Assembly: GCF_013426205.1 (NCBI RefSeq)
Contig: NC_089423.1
Span: 1,612,001 to 1,676,000 of the forward strand
Origin: Metarhizium brunneum
Taxonomy: Eukaryota; Ascomycota; Sordariomycetes; Hypocreales; Clavicipitaceae
Reading direction: 5' to 3'
DNA: 64,000 nucleotides
Made by a program: the position numbers and the translations under genes. The notes beneath the pieces are model-generated. The model searched no databases. It was not told the origin of the DNA and was given only the letters and a program-made list of their open reading frames with translations. Position 1 is the stretch's first letter. Every line of letters starts with the position of its first letter. This document shows positions 1 through 11,629 of this stretch, in pieces.

Positions 1-206
1 TCGAAGCCTTCGTGACCATCCTGTGACTCGAGGTCCTCGATCAGGGCATCAATGTCCTCATCCTCGTCGTCGTCCTCGGCAGCAGCGACCTTCCTAGGGA
101 CCTGCTCAGCAGGAGCCTGCTGTCGGTGCTGTTGGGACTTCTCGTCGAACTGGCCCGACTCAATGTTGGTGTTCAGCGCGGGTGCGCCGATCCTGTCGTC
201 AGCCAT
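1..206 (-). CDS. pma1: Plasma membrane H+-ATPase, N-terminal fragment
   Basis: This is the first 68 codons of a P-type (P3A) proton pump that uses ATP to export protons across the plasma membrane; the rest lies beyond the left edge. The ATG at 206 (minus) opens a peptide beginning MADDRIGAPALNTNIESG and continuing into an acidic run, DDDEDEDIDALIEDLESQDG. That pattern (APAL.TNIESG..DEK, then DEDIDALIEDLES.DGH) is the cytosolic N-terminus of fungal Pma1 as I know it from Neurospora. No transmembrane segment or phosphorylation motif is inside the window, so identity rests on the N-terminus alone. No intron is seen in this part. Its leader runs rightwards from 207 and has CT-rich blocks on the coding strand (about 340-375 and 430-470), as expected for a strongly expressed fungal gene. 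Confidence 0.85.
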   Translation of the reverse strand, partial: MADDRIGAPALNTNIESGQFDEKSQQHRQQAPAEQVPRKVAAAEDDDEDEDIDALIEDLESQDGHEGF

Positions 207-3200
207 GGCGATGTGTGCAGACAGATTATCAAAATCTTGTAGGGTATTATTAGATGCAGTAGGAGACGGGGTGTCTCTAGGTTGAGGTCGGCAGTCTTGG
301 AAACAATAACAAAATTACCCAAGAGCGCAAGGTGCAAGACACCGTAGGAGCGGAGAGGGGATGAGAGAGAAGAGTGAGTGTCGAAGCACCACACGAAGGA
401 GATGTAATGGTCACTTAGGTGCAACGCATTCGTGGGTATCGAGAAGAGAGGAAGGGGAGAGGAAAGTCGGAGTATGGAGGGATGGGTGGGAGGGACTATT
501 TCAATGAGTGCGACGATTCCAATAGCGTTTGGGCCAGAGAGGACCGTCGACATAGGAAAGCACCAAGGAAAGCATGCAGCAACACAGCTTCAACCATGCA
601 GAGCCGGCTCCAGCATGGAACCCACTTTGGGTCTGAGTCTGCGTCTTCCTGGCGCACCCGCGAAAGCTAGAATCCAGACAGCACAAGGGCCACAGCCAGA
701 ATGGCTTCTCCGGGCCCTGCTGCCGCCTTGTCGCCTCACGTCTCTTGTCTCTGGCCATCAAGTCGCTCATACTGGGATGCGGGCGCCGTCAATATGAGCT
801 ACAAAAGGCAGCGCCGTACTCCGTACTCCGGCCCTGTGGGCTCGGGGACGTGGCTGCGATTGCTCGCTGGCTCGCTCGCTCCATGTCGAATTTTCCATGG
901 GGGTGGCATGGGGGGGAGCCGAACATGGGGGAGGGGTGTGGCTTGGCCCGGCTCCACAGGAGAGAAAAAAAAAGTCATGCCCGCTGGCCGACCCAGGAAC
1001 CAGTTCTGGTACCACCACCAAGAGCGTGCAAGAGAGTGAAGCCCGGCGTCTGCACCACGAACCTTGCACACGCCATTGCGCCTGTTCCATACGCTATCGC
1101 CAGGCTGCCAGAACCAAGTCCGAAGTGTGAATCAGGATGGAGGGTGTGCGGCCGCGGGCTTGGGCTTGGACTTGGGCTTGGGCGATGGTGACGGCTCGCG
1201 AAGCTGGAGTGCGTGGGTACATGTGTACCTGAGCACCCGGCCGTACGAATTGAGTTTTGGCCGCACAGTGCGTATCTTGCACTCTAGCCGACCCAGCAAA
1301 GGCTAGCGCCTTATTCAGGTACCTAGGCCGGTACGCCGTGGGCACGCAGGCACCAACTCCGGACGCAGAGAGGGAGAGGCACGCAGCACGACAACCAGAC
1401 ATGCGCGACCAGCGACGACGGCTATTGCGGCCCAGTCGTGCCAGTCCTTGCTCCCGGCCATACTTGGTAGCTAGCGGCGACTGTCGACGGACGCCGGAGG
1501 ACACTGGGCGCTGATGACTGAATACGGACCAGTGCATCTAAGTAGTGTCTTGTGACGCAAAGAGGCCACTGTCATGCTCGTCAATTGATTACTCGATTAC
1601 CTAACCTAGACTACGGAGTACTAGGTCGGTAGTTGCTCCAGCTTTCGGGAACGTTCTAGCACATCTGGTAAACAAGCCCGTCATGATTGATCGCCGTCGC
1701 GGAGCTTGGATTGAAGCTCGCGCAGATGTGTCTTGTCCTGTGGCGCGATGCCAAGCCGCCAGGTACCTATAGTGCGCATTATTACAGCTGCACACGGTCG
1801 CTGTCCAATGTTTGCCGACCAGCATTCACAGTGTCCTGATGGCGGAATCGCACAGGGCACGATACCAGGCACCTCTAAGCATTACTGCCTCGAGATGCTA
1901 ACCCAGGACGGGAGCCGTCACTTCTGAAGCTCATCACCTTCAAGGCTCCAACAAGTGCTTCCCGTCTTCTGCTCCGTTCTCTTCGTAATACATACTCCGT
2001 AGTCAGGTTCCAGACGGCCCCTGCTAGCCATTTCCTGGAGCCCCCCGTGTCCAAGTGCGTCCTTGGCGCATCTCGTCTTATGCTGAAGCGCGCAAATACT
2101 GGCGCCCATGTCTCGCCCATGGCTTCGCCGGTCGTCTTTTCATCATCATTTTCTCTCCGGTGTCAGTGACTCGCCCCTGCTCTCAATGGTGCTGCGGAGG
2201 CTAGGCTGCTTCGCTTCTCGATTGGTGCTTGCTGTGTGCGTCTTTTGGTATTTGAGTCTAGTACTACTAATAAGTTACACCTCGTTCACCGTTGTCCGCG
2301 ATCTTCCTCCGATCCCTCCACTACTAGTAAAGCTGCACATGGTGCTGATGCTAAATGCCAGCGAGTTGTGTCCCTCGTAGGCACCAAGTACGCACTGCAC
2401 TCGTGTCAATCCGCATTGCCTTTGATTATGCCGATATCCTCGCAGGACTGCTCTGGTCCGCCCAACCGCGTAGTACCTAGGTACTTTCTTAAGTACTTTA
2501 GGCACCTAGAGGTCGACGGTAGGTTTTCAAGCGCCTTGTGCACCTGACTTTCCGTCATAATAAGACACAAACGCTTGGCGACAAGCCTCACCTGCCATTC
2601 CTCCAGGACGCCACAGAAGCAGGTGACGCAGTACGTAGTTCTTCGTACTTATTTAAGTACTTAAGTATGTACGCAGTAGTCATTGTCACTTGCCCGCTGG
2701 TTTGGTAGCCGACAGCTTGGTGCTTATAATAGCATGTTAGCATCAAATACAATATCACTAGCTTCAACGCGTCGAAACTAAGAGAGCATTGCGTTTGACA
2801 GCAGCCCGCCACCGACCTAGCTATCAGGATAAGCATGGCAGGCAAGTGCCGCATCTTAGCGTGCGGCCGGTAAACCCCTTTGCCCTTGGGTGTTTTATTA
2901 GAGCCGCAGAGTTGCGATGCCTCCTGCCAAAGGTTGCACCCTAAAAGCTTGGCAGTCAGCGGCCACAAGCTTATCCAAGAGGGTGCACATGCGGTTAATC
3001 TCCAGATTCTGGGGATAGCAGGATCAGCGGGTTGTTTGATAAAGAGAAACAAATGCCTGTGCGGCATCCGGGCCCTGCTCATCTCTTCACCACCTCGAGG
3101 CCATCACCCTGCCGCTCTCTGTTTCAAACATCGTCTTCCGTCGTTTCGTCTGCTCCAATATCAAATATGAACCCTGCACAAGCCCTGACCGAGGGTTGCC

Positions 3201-6200
3201 TTCCCCAAAACGCCAAGAGATAGCATAGCTATGCACGTCCCATCATCCGCAGTGCCAGAAAAACGAAGGACTGAGAGCATGTATTGTGTACGGAGCACTA
3301 CTGTGTGTGCGTGTATGTATATATGATTGGCAAGAAGAGAGAGAGAGACACTGGCTCACGAGTTATTTCGTACCAGGATGGAGCTTCCACATCCCCCTTG
3401 AGCCGTATGTACCGTGTACATCTATTTTTGACAACTCAAATCGAGTACTAGTATGCTGTCGGTAGAATCATGCATTGTCCATCTTGTCCGATTGATTCCG
3501 AACTGCGCTTAAACGTCTGTTAGGCGTCACACATTACGCACAAAACACTTGCGCATGCACTTCGTCTTCGCTGTGTTCTGGACTTGGTCCACGCTGAGGC
3601 ATTTATTTCGGAGCTATTTTTTGTTGAAGACCCTCTAAAATCCAGGCCCCGTGATGACGACACTGGGGCTGCATGCAATGTACTCATGTCCCAGTCCTCG
3701 CTGTCACGGCATATACAGGCACAGGATACGTCAAGTACGAGCCACCTGTAGCCGGCGGTCAGTGGTCAATATTACTCCCAATTACAGTCGACCAGTCCTT
3801 CAAAGTCAAGTTCGCTTCGGCTCCCTATGAAGCGACTCTCACTGTGTACCTACCCAGGTAGGTAGGCAGTTGGGCCATATGTACACACTGGCCATGCAAT
3901 ACATACATAGGTCCCGGTATTATAGCTGCTTGTGGTCACGCTGAGGACAATCATTGGCCTTCAGCATGCCCGTCGCTGTTGATCTTACAGCTCTCGTTTA
4001 GTAGGTTGACACGACCGTAGCGCACGGCGAAATATGGGGCTCTGATCGATGCCCTTTTCATCGTTCCCGTCGTCAGCGTGCTGTATCATGTTGTCAGAGC
4101 GCTGAAAAGCCAATGACAAATTTCAAACAATGCTGCGTGAAAGCCATGGAGAGTGTGTGCAAGCCCAGCTTGGCAACTGGACAATTCCCAGTACGATGCA
4201 ATACCGAGTACTACCAAAGGGCACATGTCAGCATGTGAGATGTTAAAGCAAGACCATTGGCATGGCAAAAGGCCTCCCCCTCAAGAGTGTGTTACCAGTT
4301 AGCCTTGTCCGTGACTGTTCAGCGGTTCATCACAGGCCATCCATCTCAATGTGTCTTGTCTCACAACTCTGATTGCATGTTGATCAATTGTTGGTCTGAC
4401 AATAGCAAGGTTGGATTAAGGTTCAGCTCAAGGTTGTTTCTATTCCAAGCCATGTCTAAGGGACACCTGTGCTGCAAAGGGAGGATCGCTGGCATCGTGC
4501 CCTTCTCTTCCACACTTGATGTCAGTCCAAATGTGTGATATGGTTGGAAGACATGTACATAGGGGGTCTCAGCCTGTTCAGATGCGACATTCGCATGATC
4601 GGCCGGGGCAATGTCACGAGGGGATGTGTCAGAAAAGTATGCCTGTACGTCGGTTGTCTCTTGGCGCATTCCCTTCAGCAGTCTTGCCCAGAGCGAAGGC
4701 CTGCCGTGATTATGCCGTCGCTGATCATACCATGCTAGATAAGCATCAGTGCCAGCGATATATCGAGGTTATACGCATTGGAGAAAAAGATGGAGGTATC
4801 AGGGAGATCGAACCGGGGCAGCGCATGATGTCCACCTCAGCATCTTCTGACCTGCTGGCTCTCCATGTCAGCGAAAAGTTAACCCGCCGAGCGCAACTCT
4901 AGAAAGCCAGTTGACCAACATGTATGTCTACTTCGCGAGAGCCCGAGAGCGACAACTGCATTCGTGACTCGGGAGGCGGCGGTCCAAGCTCTGAGTACTC
5001 CTCCGTACGCAAATCGGCGGAATGCCGCGCCATGACATCCGGTAAATATGGCCCTCTCATGTCCAAAACAAAAGAAAACAATGAACAGAAAATGCGGCGC
5101 CACCGTCTCAAAGGCTCAGGCCCTCTTCGGGCTGACCACCGGGTCGAGCTGGGTCGAGCTGGGACGGGGAAGAATCTGGAGCATCTGGAGCAATTTGGGG
5201 CACTGTGTGCCACACGGCGCCGACAGCGAGCCGAAAGGTACCTGCTGCTTCTATCCATCTCGGCCCATCTTGTTATCGTGCACGCACGCCCCTCTCGGCC
5301 CTAGTTCATGCAGGCTCTGGTCAAGCCTGTCCGTCTCAGAATGCGGCTGCTGTGGGCAATCTTTTTTTTCATCGAGTAGAACTCGTCAAGTCGTCCGTGA
5401 TTGTCATTCTACACACTCCGCGGTGCGCTAGCTACTCAAGCTACTAAAATGGAGAAGAAAGTTGGAGAACTACCACATTAGTAGCTTGTTTATTTTGCAT
5501 TACAGTTTTGTCTGCCTCCCGTAGTCACGGCAGCCACGTCCATGTTTTTTCTTCCTCTTTCTCATTTGCCTCATTTTTAACTGGGTTGATACGAGATAGT
5601 AAATGGTGAAGTTCAAAATGTTTTCCTACCAAATGAGTCACTCGCTCCCGTCAAGCTTGGCAGAGCTGAACGCAGATGGAGGATGTTTCAATTTGCCTCC
5701 ACAAGACGGTACATAGATTGAGCCACAGTCGTGCAAAATCTCCCCAAGCAAGGTGTCAGAGCTCTGTTGGTACCCTTCAGGCGCTGCCTCCACGCAGGAG
5801 TGGTGTGCTCGACTGTTATGTGTGGGTGCGCCCCCGTGCTCTTGTGTCTCTGCCTGCATGCAGCTTCACCTTCGCTGCGTTCGATGCAGCATTCTGCGTC
5901 GCCCCAGCTTTTCCTACGTCATAGCAAGTCATAGGAATGGCTCGCGAAGGGCGGTGCCATCCCAGCTCCTGCAACGAGCCTACCTAGCACTTCCGTGTGG
6001 ATGCTCTGGGATTCATGCATTCCCCAGACCAGGCATAATCCGGAGTGGCCAATTGGCCTCAATGCTTATTCTCTCGTCGCTTTAGGACGGCGATGTGATT
6101 GCTCCATCAGACGATGGGAGAGCCAGAAAAAAGGAAGACACGTACGGAGTATCGGTTATGCCAAGTCATTGACCCAGCCAGGATAACAAGTTCGGCTTCG

Positions 6201-9200
6201 CCGTCCGTGGGGGATGCAACCTTCGTTGGCCACCACGCATGTACAGGGTGCCATACAGTACAAGCTTCTCAGGCAGTCTACAGTCTGGCTATCAGTATCA
6301 GTTGGGATACAAATCCGGTAACTCATGATGATACATACAATACGACATTGGACTCGGAGCAGAATTTGTGGACTCTGTCGAGCCCTGCATGTACAATGGG
6401 GATGGCTTGACGAGTTTTTTTCTGGCTCCCGCAGTGGATATCGCAAATTCTTCCATGGAAAATGAGCGTTTTTTCTGCGTCTTCCTTCCGGACCGCCTGT
6501 TGTTCTAGTGCAGTTAGAACTGGGTCCCTCCAAGATGGCAAAGTAGAACCCTGCATAACAATCTCTGGGCGTAAATGAATCGCGTTCCCTGGCCACTGCT
6601 CGGTGCGGTTTTAGCCATCTTTGCCGTCTTGCCGCCCGGCTGCTGCTACGGCTCGCCATTCGGAAAATGTCCACACCTGCCGTTGTTGCCACAAACCACT
6701 CGGTCACGCCTATTGCTGATCCCTTGATTGTTTGGACCCTGGCCAGAAAGGAGATGTGTGCTCTATGTATTAATTTTGTCTTGGATTGGATTTTAGGTTT
6801 TATTCCCGGCTCTTGTGGCAATGATTCCCAGCCGGATTAGCATTTGTGAAAAACGCTCGCTCTCTTGCAAAAGCCGTGCCGTTACTCCGTATTATAGAAG
6901 CAATTTGCCAGGTAGAGCTGTCCACTTCTCTGACCGACAGAACATCGGCGTCTTTTGGTCGCGTGGTTGTGCGTGGGCCCCGAGGTATTTCTTGATGCAC
7001 CCTGTCTCTCCGTGTGCATGTACTGTACAATGTACATGCACAGGAGATATCCCTTTCAAGACCATTTCATAACGTCCATATGGGGTAAAGTGGTCCTCGG
7101 TTTCCTTGTAATGCCCCGTCATTCGAAGACCCGTACCCATTGGCGTCTCAGCCTCTCCGTAGTGACATTACAGAAACAGAGAATAAAAAGGGCTTCTCTG
7201 CTCCGTAACTAGCAAATGCAGGGCCCTTCCGGGCTGTACCCGTGCGCTCGAACAATTTGTTTCCATATCAACCTCTATTTGTATACCCAACAGCAGTCGA
7301 TTCTTGTGCCTCGGTTGGCAGTGGTATGTCCAGCTACGAGCCTGTCCATCCAGCCTCACATAGCAGTTGGAACATGAGAGGCGGCTGGCGGTACACTCTC
7401 GACGGGTGCTAAGTCTTGCATGATTGCATTGACAGTGTATGATTCGCGGCGATCTTACTCTCATTCGCCTCAGTCGACCGTGCACGCACAGCTATTCCTA
7501 AGGGAGGCTTGCACCTCCGACCGAAATTAGTATGTACTAGTTGATTTCTGTGCTGAAGACTTCAGCGTGTCATTCAAGTTATGCAACCCTTAATATGCCG
7601 CGTCACAGCGCAATCCATCATTCATGTCATGAGCAAGGGACTCCCTAGCTTCTCAACAGAGGAATTTGCTATGCAGAATTTAGGTCGTATCGATCGCAAG
7701 AAGTCAAACTAAAGCTACCGCCAATTTTGCTGCAAGTGATGACAAACAATATGGGGTATTTCATCTTCTCAACTTGGATTGGCAGTGCGTACCAGTGCCA
7801 GGTGTAGGATCACAATTTTGATGTGACCTGGCTACATCGAATTAGAGCTGTACCTATTGGCAGAATTTCTAAACTTGTTATTTTCAATCCGTGACCAAGC
7901 ACATGAGAAACTGCATTGGGGTGGGTTACAAGTAACTCATACCACTGTTGGGCAGGGAATTGGGGCAAGTCGCCTGCTCTGCGGAAAGGCTTGATGCAGT
8001 TTCCAGATCGTCAAGATGACACAAAAAATTCCCAAATCCTGATACAGGGAGAAACATGGGAGATGGGAAAAGCAGGGTTCGCATTGGTTCCAGTAGCTCG
8101 AATCACGCAGTTAGCTACGCGTAAAATCATACACCCCAGGATCCAGAAAAGAAGGGATGGAGTAGTAGTGCGACTTGGGGTTGCGGTATTTGAATCTTAA
8201 TGCAAAGCCATTTTTTGTCAGTCAGGTGCCCTTTGGCAAGAATGATATAAACCGGAAGGAACCATGGAGCACATCTCAATCGCGGATGCCAAGGTGGTCG
8301 ATGCCTGATCATAGTACAGTATGTGATCAATCCCGTGACTCTGGTGCAGAGGCCCATAACATGTGTAGATGAACCAGCTCGATCTCTCCATCTCTGTAAA
8401 GTACCCAGACATGCTTCATGGGAGCTAAATCACGTACTATCAGAGAATAAGACAAGGCTCTGACAGTTCGCAAGTGGCCCCCTTACCTTGATGTTTAAAT
8501 TAATGAGTACGGTACCTACCGCCAAATAATCTGCTGCTTGGAAAATCAACTGCTGGCGTAAGTCAAGATAACGCGATGAGAGGGGAAAAGTAACGCTGAC
8601 GCTCTCTTTAGAAACCGTCCTCACCGTCCTCACATTTGCGCAGGTGCTTGAGAAAAAGTTACCTAAGCACTATAATTTCGTTGAATGGTTCTCCTCGGGG
8701 CATCATTCTATATTTGAGTTCCAATATGGCGCATGAATACTCGTCCTCTACCTACACGAAGGCATGAAATGAAGTATTGGTTCTTCTGTAAAAGCCAGGA
8801 ACGGTTCTGATCTCCCGGTTGTCTCAGCCGAAAACACTCCATCTTGGCCTATTTTCAGGATCCTGTTTCCTTTACCTCACAACTGTTAAAATAGCTACGG
8901 AGCATGAAGATCATCTGTCTTCATATTAGCCGGTGTGGCAGGTATGGAACAAAACGTCTGCAGACCACTCTGTTTCCTCACGACTACCGCGCATTGAATA
9001 GTAGTGGCATGGGTCTGGAGGGTTCCACCATCCGTACTGGCGGCTCGATTGAAACTTGGTGGCTTAATAGAACGGTTGTCGTGAGTAACCCGTTACCCCA
9101 TACACATGTCCCCAGCAATAATGAACGCGCTATTGACATGAGTAATTGGGTCGCGTCACAGACGGAGCACTCAGCAAGTGGAAGACATAATGCACGACTC

Positions 9201-11629
9201 GTCATGTTTGGTGTCACCTTGTCCGATCAGGCCAGCATCTCCATCAACTTCCCCGTGGATTCAGTGGACCATGCAATGCAGGACAGACATATCGTAATTT
9301 CACGCGCTCATAATTTTGATGAGGCTCCAGTTTCGGTCCAGCCTAGCCACAAGAGAGCACTGTCAACAAACAGATAGTCCACGTATTCTCCCTGCCGCTA
9401 TTGCCGACGAGCGTGGCTCTAGGACTGAAAACAACAAAACCTGCCGGTAACTGATGATGCAAGTCAGCGCTCTAGTTGATGCTCATTCTAGAATGAGAAA
9501 AGCCCTGCCCTTACTTTTCCGATATGCCGTGATCTCCTTGCAAGGGTACGAGATAAGGTGGACCGCGCCGCACAGGTACGTTTTGTTAAACACTCACGGA
9601 CCTGGTAGAGAATGTCCCCAGGAGACAGCCAAGGGCTTCATACATTTCTAACAAAGTCATCCGAGCGCTACATTCAGTGAGCGTTGAAACGCCATGGCCG
9701 TGCCACATATATCGAAGAAGAAAAATAGGATGCTAATACTCCCGTGGCCGGCATGTCAAGTCCAGTCACCAGGTCGCTCGAGTGGTACCTGGATTTGCTA
9801 CGGAGTAATTGTCATGGTTTCATTTTTCGTTTCATCCAGTTTCACGACGCAGCCCTACCGAATTATGTTTGAATTTTTCCTCCAACACTCGCTACCGGAT
9901 CGCCAATTGATCCAGATGCAGAGAGGCGTCTCCGAAATAAAATGGCCCCGGTTTGTGCTTCCAGTCTGTGAAAACACAAACACTACTAGTATGAGGCGGG
10001 AATTGTTGCCGGCAAGGCTGGGAAACGAGGTGCTTTCGTTGAATGGACCAAATTACTGCTTATTCCCGTCCTTGTAACTTGCACCCCCTTCCGAAACGGT
10101 ATGTAATGGGACGAGATGAACCGGCCGAGCTGGTTGCGGTCAATCGGTCAGAATAATCACCGACCAAAGGCGAGGCCCGTGGATTCCGCAGTTCCCGTTG
10201 TCTCTGGTTGGTGCAACCGGCTCGTGTGGCCGGACTTTTTGGGGCCTCTTTTTAAGATTATTCTCGTTACCCGGTTTACGGATGGATAGACCGGAGATTC
10301 CCATGTCTCTTTCGGGCACCAGGTACGGAGCACGATTCGAACAACATGTGCCTGACAAAACGCCATTCCCGACCGTTGTAGCCGCTCGATCCGCTCTGCT
10401 GTACGACCGATACGTGGCCGAGGATTGTCCACCGGAACCGGAGGCAGCGCCAAAGCTCAAGATTTTAAAGCAAGGGAGGCACAAACAATGACGTGTGTTT
10501 TCAAGTCTGATATTACATACGGAGTACTAGTAGTACCATCATCAACATGGCACTGCATTCATCAGGGCACTGCGGGTCCAATCGCGACTGCATGTTTTCC
10601 ATGCCAGACATTGTCGCAGACCGATGGGGGATCTCGTGGCAAGTGCCGCGTTCGAAGTTGTATTTCTAGATGGCATGCAGCCGTTAACTATCAGGTGTGA
10701 GTTACTCCAGATATCCATGGCTGGCAGACGTTAGATGGGCAGCAAGCAAATGCTTCCCAGAGTCTAAGATGCACGTAAACGTACCGACACCCCAACTCCT
10801 TTCTGCTATCAGTCCTCTACCAAAGTTAAAGGTAGCGACCACGGGTCCGGGACAGTTACAGGGTACGCAATGGAGAGTAAATTAGCTCACTAGTCAATTT
10901 GTGAAGCACTAAGGAAATGCAAGCTTGGTTAAATGCCAGAGCGCATAAGCATAACGCCGTGTAGACAACAGACGACAATGGTCATATAGGGTAGTCACGG
11001 ATTTTAAAAAACCCCACGGGGAGAATTCATGCCAGTGTCATGATTATTTTGCGGCATGGCCCTGGCCAATACCATGATGTTTTCACATGACGCACGAAAT
11101 AAGTGGCTGTCTTTCAGTCTAGCATGGTCACAAAAGGAACCGCATATGTTAGTTAATAAGGAGCGTCGTTTGGCTCGTGGATATATGAGTCGCGATTGTA
11201 CGCCGAGTAGCCTCGGACACCATGAGACAACCAGTAGAAAGGATAATATTGAGCACTAGTTCAGCTCGAATGATAACCCAAGCCACTGCACGTGTTTCGA
11301 CCTACGAAGTCGCAACATGTAACAACGGCAAGCATCAACACCCACGAGCAGGCTACATAACATTCACTGCAGAGCCGTAGGAAAAGTTATGAAAAAGCGT
11401 GTCTAATCGCTATCATGGCCCTTGGAGACACCGAAAACGACCAACCCCCTAACCAATTAATACACCCCACACATTTCCCCAAGCAAAAAAAGGGCAACGC
11501 TCGCAGCTCCGACTGCTCATTAAGACTCCCAACACTCCATGTATACAATACAGTTCCATCCGCCCCATACCACCAATGTCCCTGGGTATCAAGATCTGAC
11601 GACACACAAAATACTGCGACAACGCCTAA
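207..11629. other. 11.4-kb stretch with no convincing gene
   Basis: This lies between the 5' end of pma1 and the 3' end of seb1. Open frames here are short; the longest (6156-6821, minus, 221 codons) starts at TTG, and none resembles a protein I know. I see no tRNA, rRNA or spliceosomal RNA signature and no transposon domain. The first few hundred bases must contain the pma1 leader and promoter. The stretch carries seven copies of TACGGAGTA or its complement (817, 1612, 1993, 6143, 6883, 9799, 10518). It also has an 11-bp-arm inverted repeat (7013-7042), the palindromes TACCTAGGTA (2474) and TTAAGTACTTAA (2653), and a GT/AG microsatellite patch near 3300-3350. Small intron-rich or non-coding genes cannot be excluded. 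Confidence 0.6.
7013..7042. repeat. Inverted repeat, 11-bp arms, 8-nt loop
   Basis: The arms TGTGCATGTAC (7013-7023) and GTACATGCACA (7032-7042) are perfectly complementary around the loop TGTACAAT. The next base pair outward does not match. No gene is recognised nearby. Confidence 0.85.

Noticed and set aside
2108..2380. ATG-started 90-codon frame with a hydrophobic stretch
   Set aside because: No homology that I can recognise, no context, and a frame this short occurs by chance in 11 kb.
4770..4870. Possible minus-strand tRNA around a GGTTCGAT box
   Set aside because: The sequence around the B-box-like string does not form a T-stem, and no acceptor or D-arm can be drawn.
6156..6821. 221-codon open frame on the minus strand in the gene desert
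   Set aside because: It starts at TTG, has no recognisable domain, and its amino-acid use (Arg/Cys/Ser scatter) looks random.
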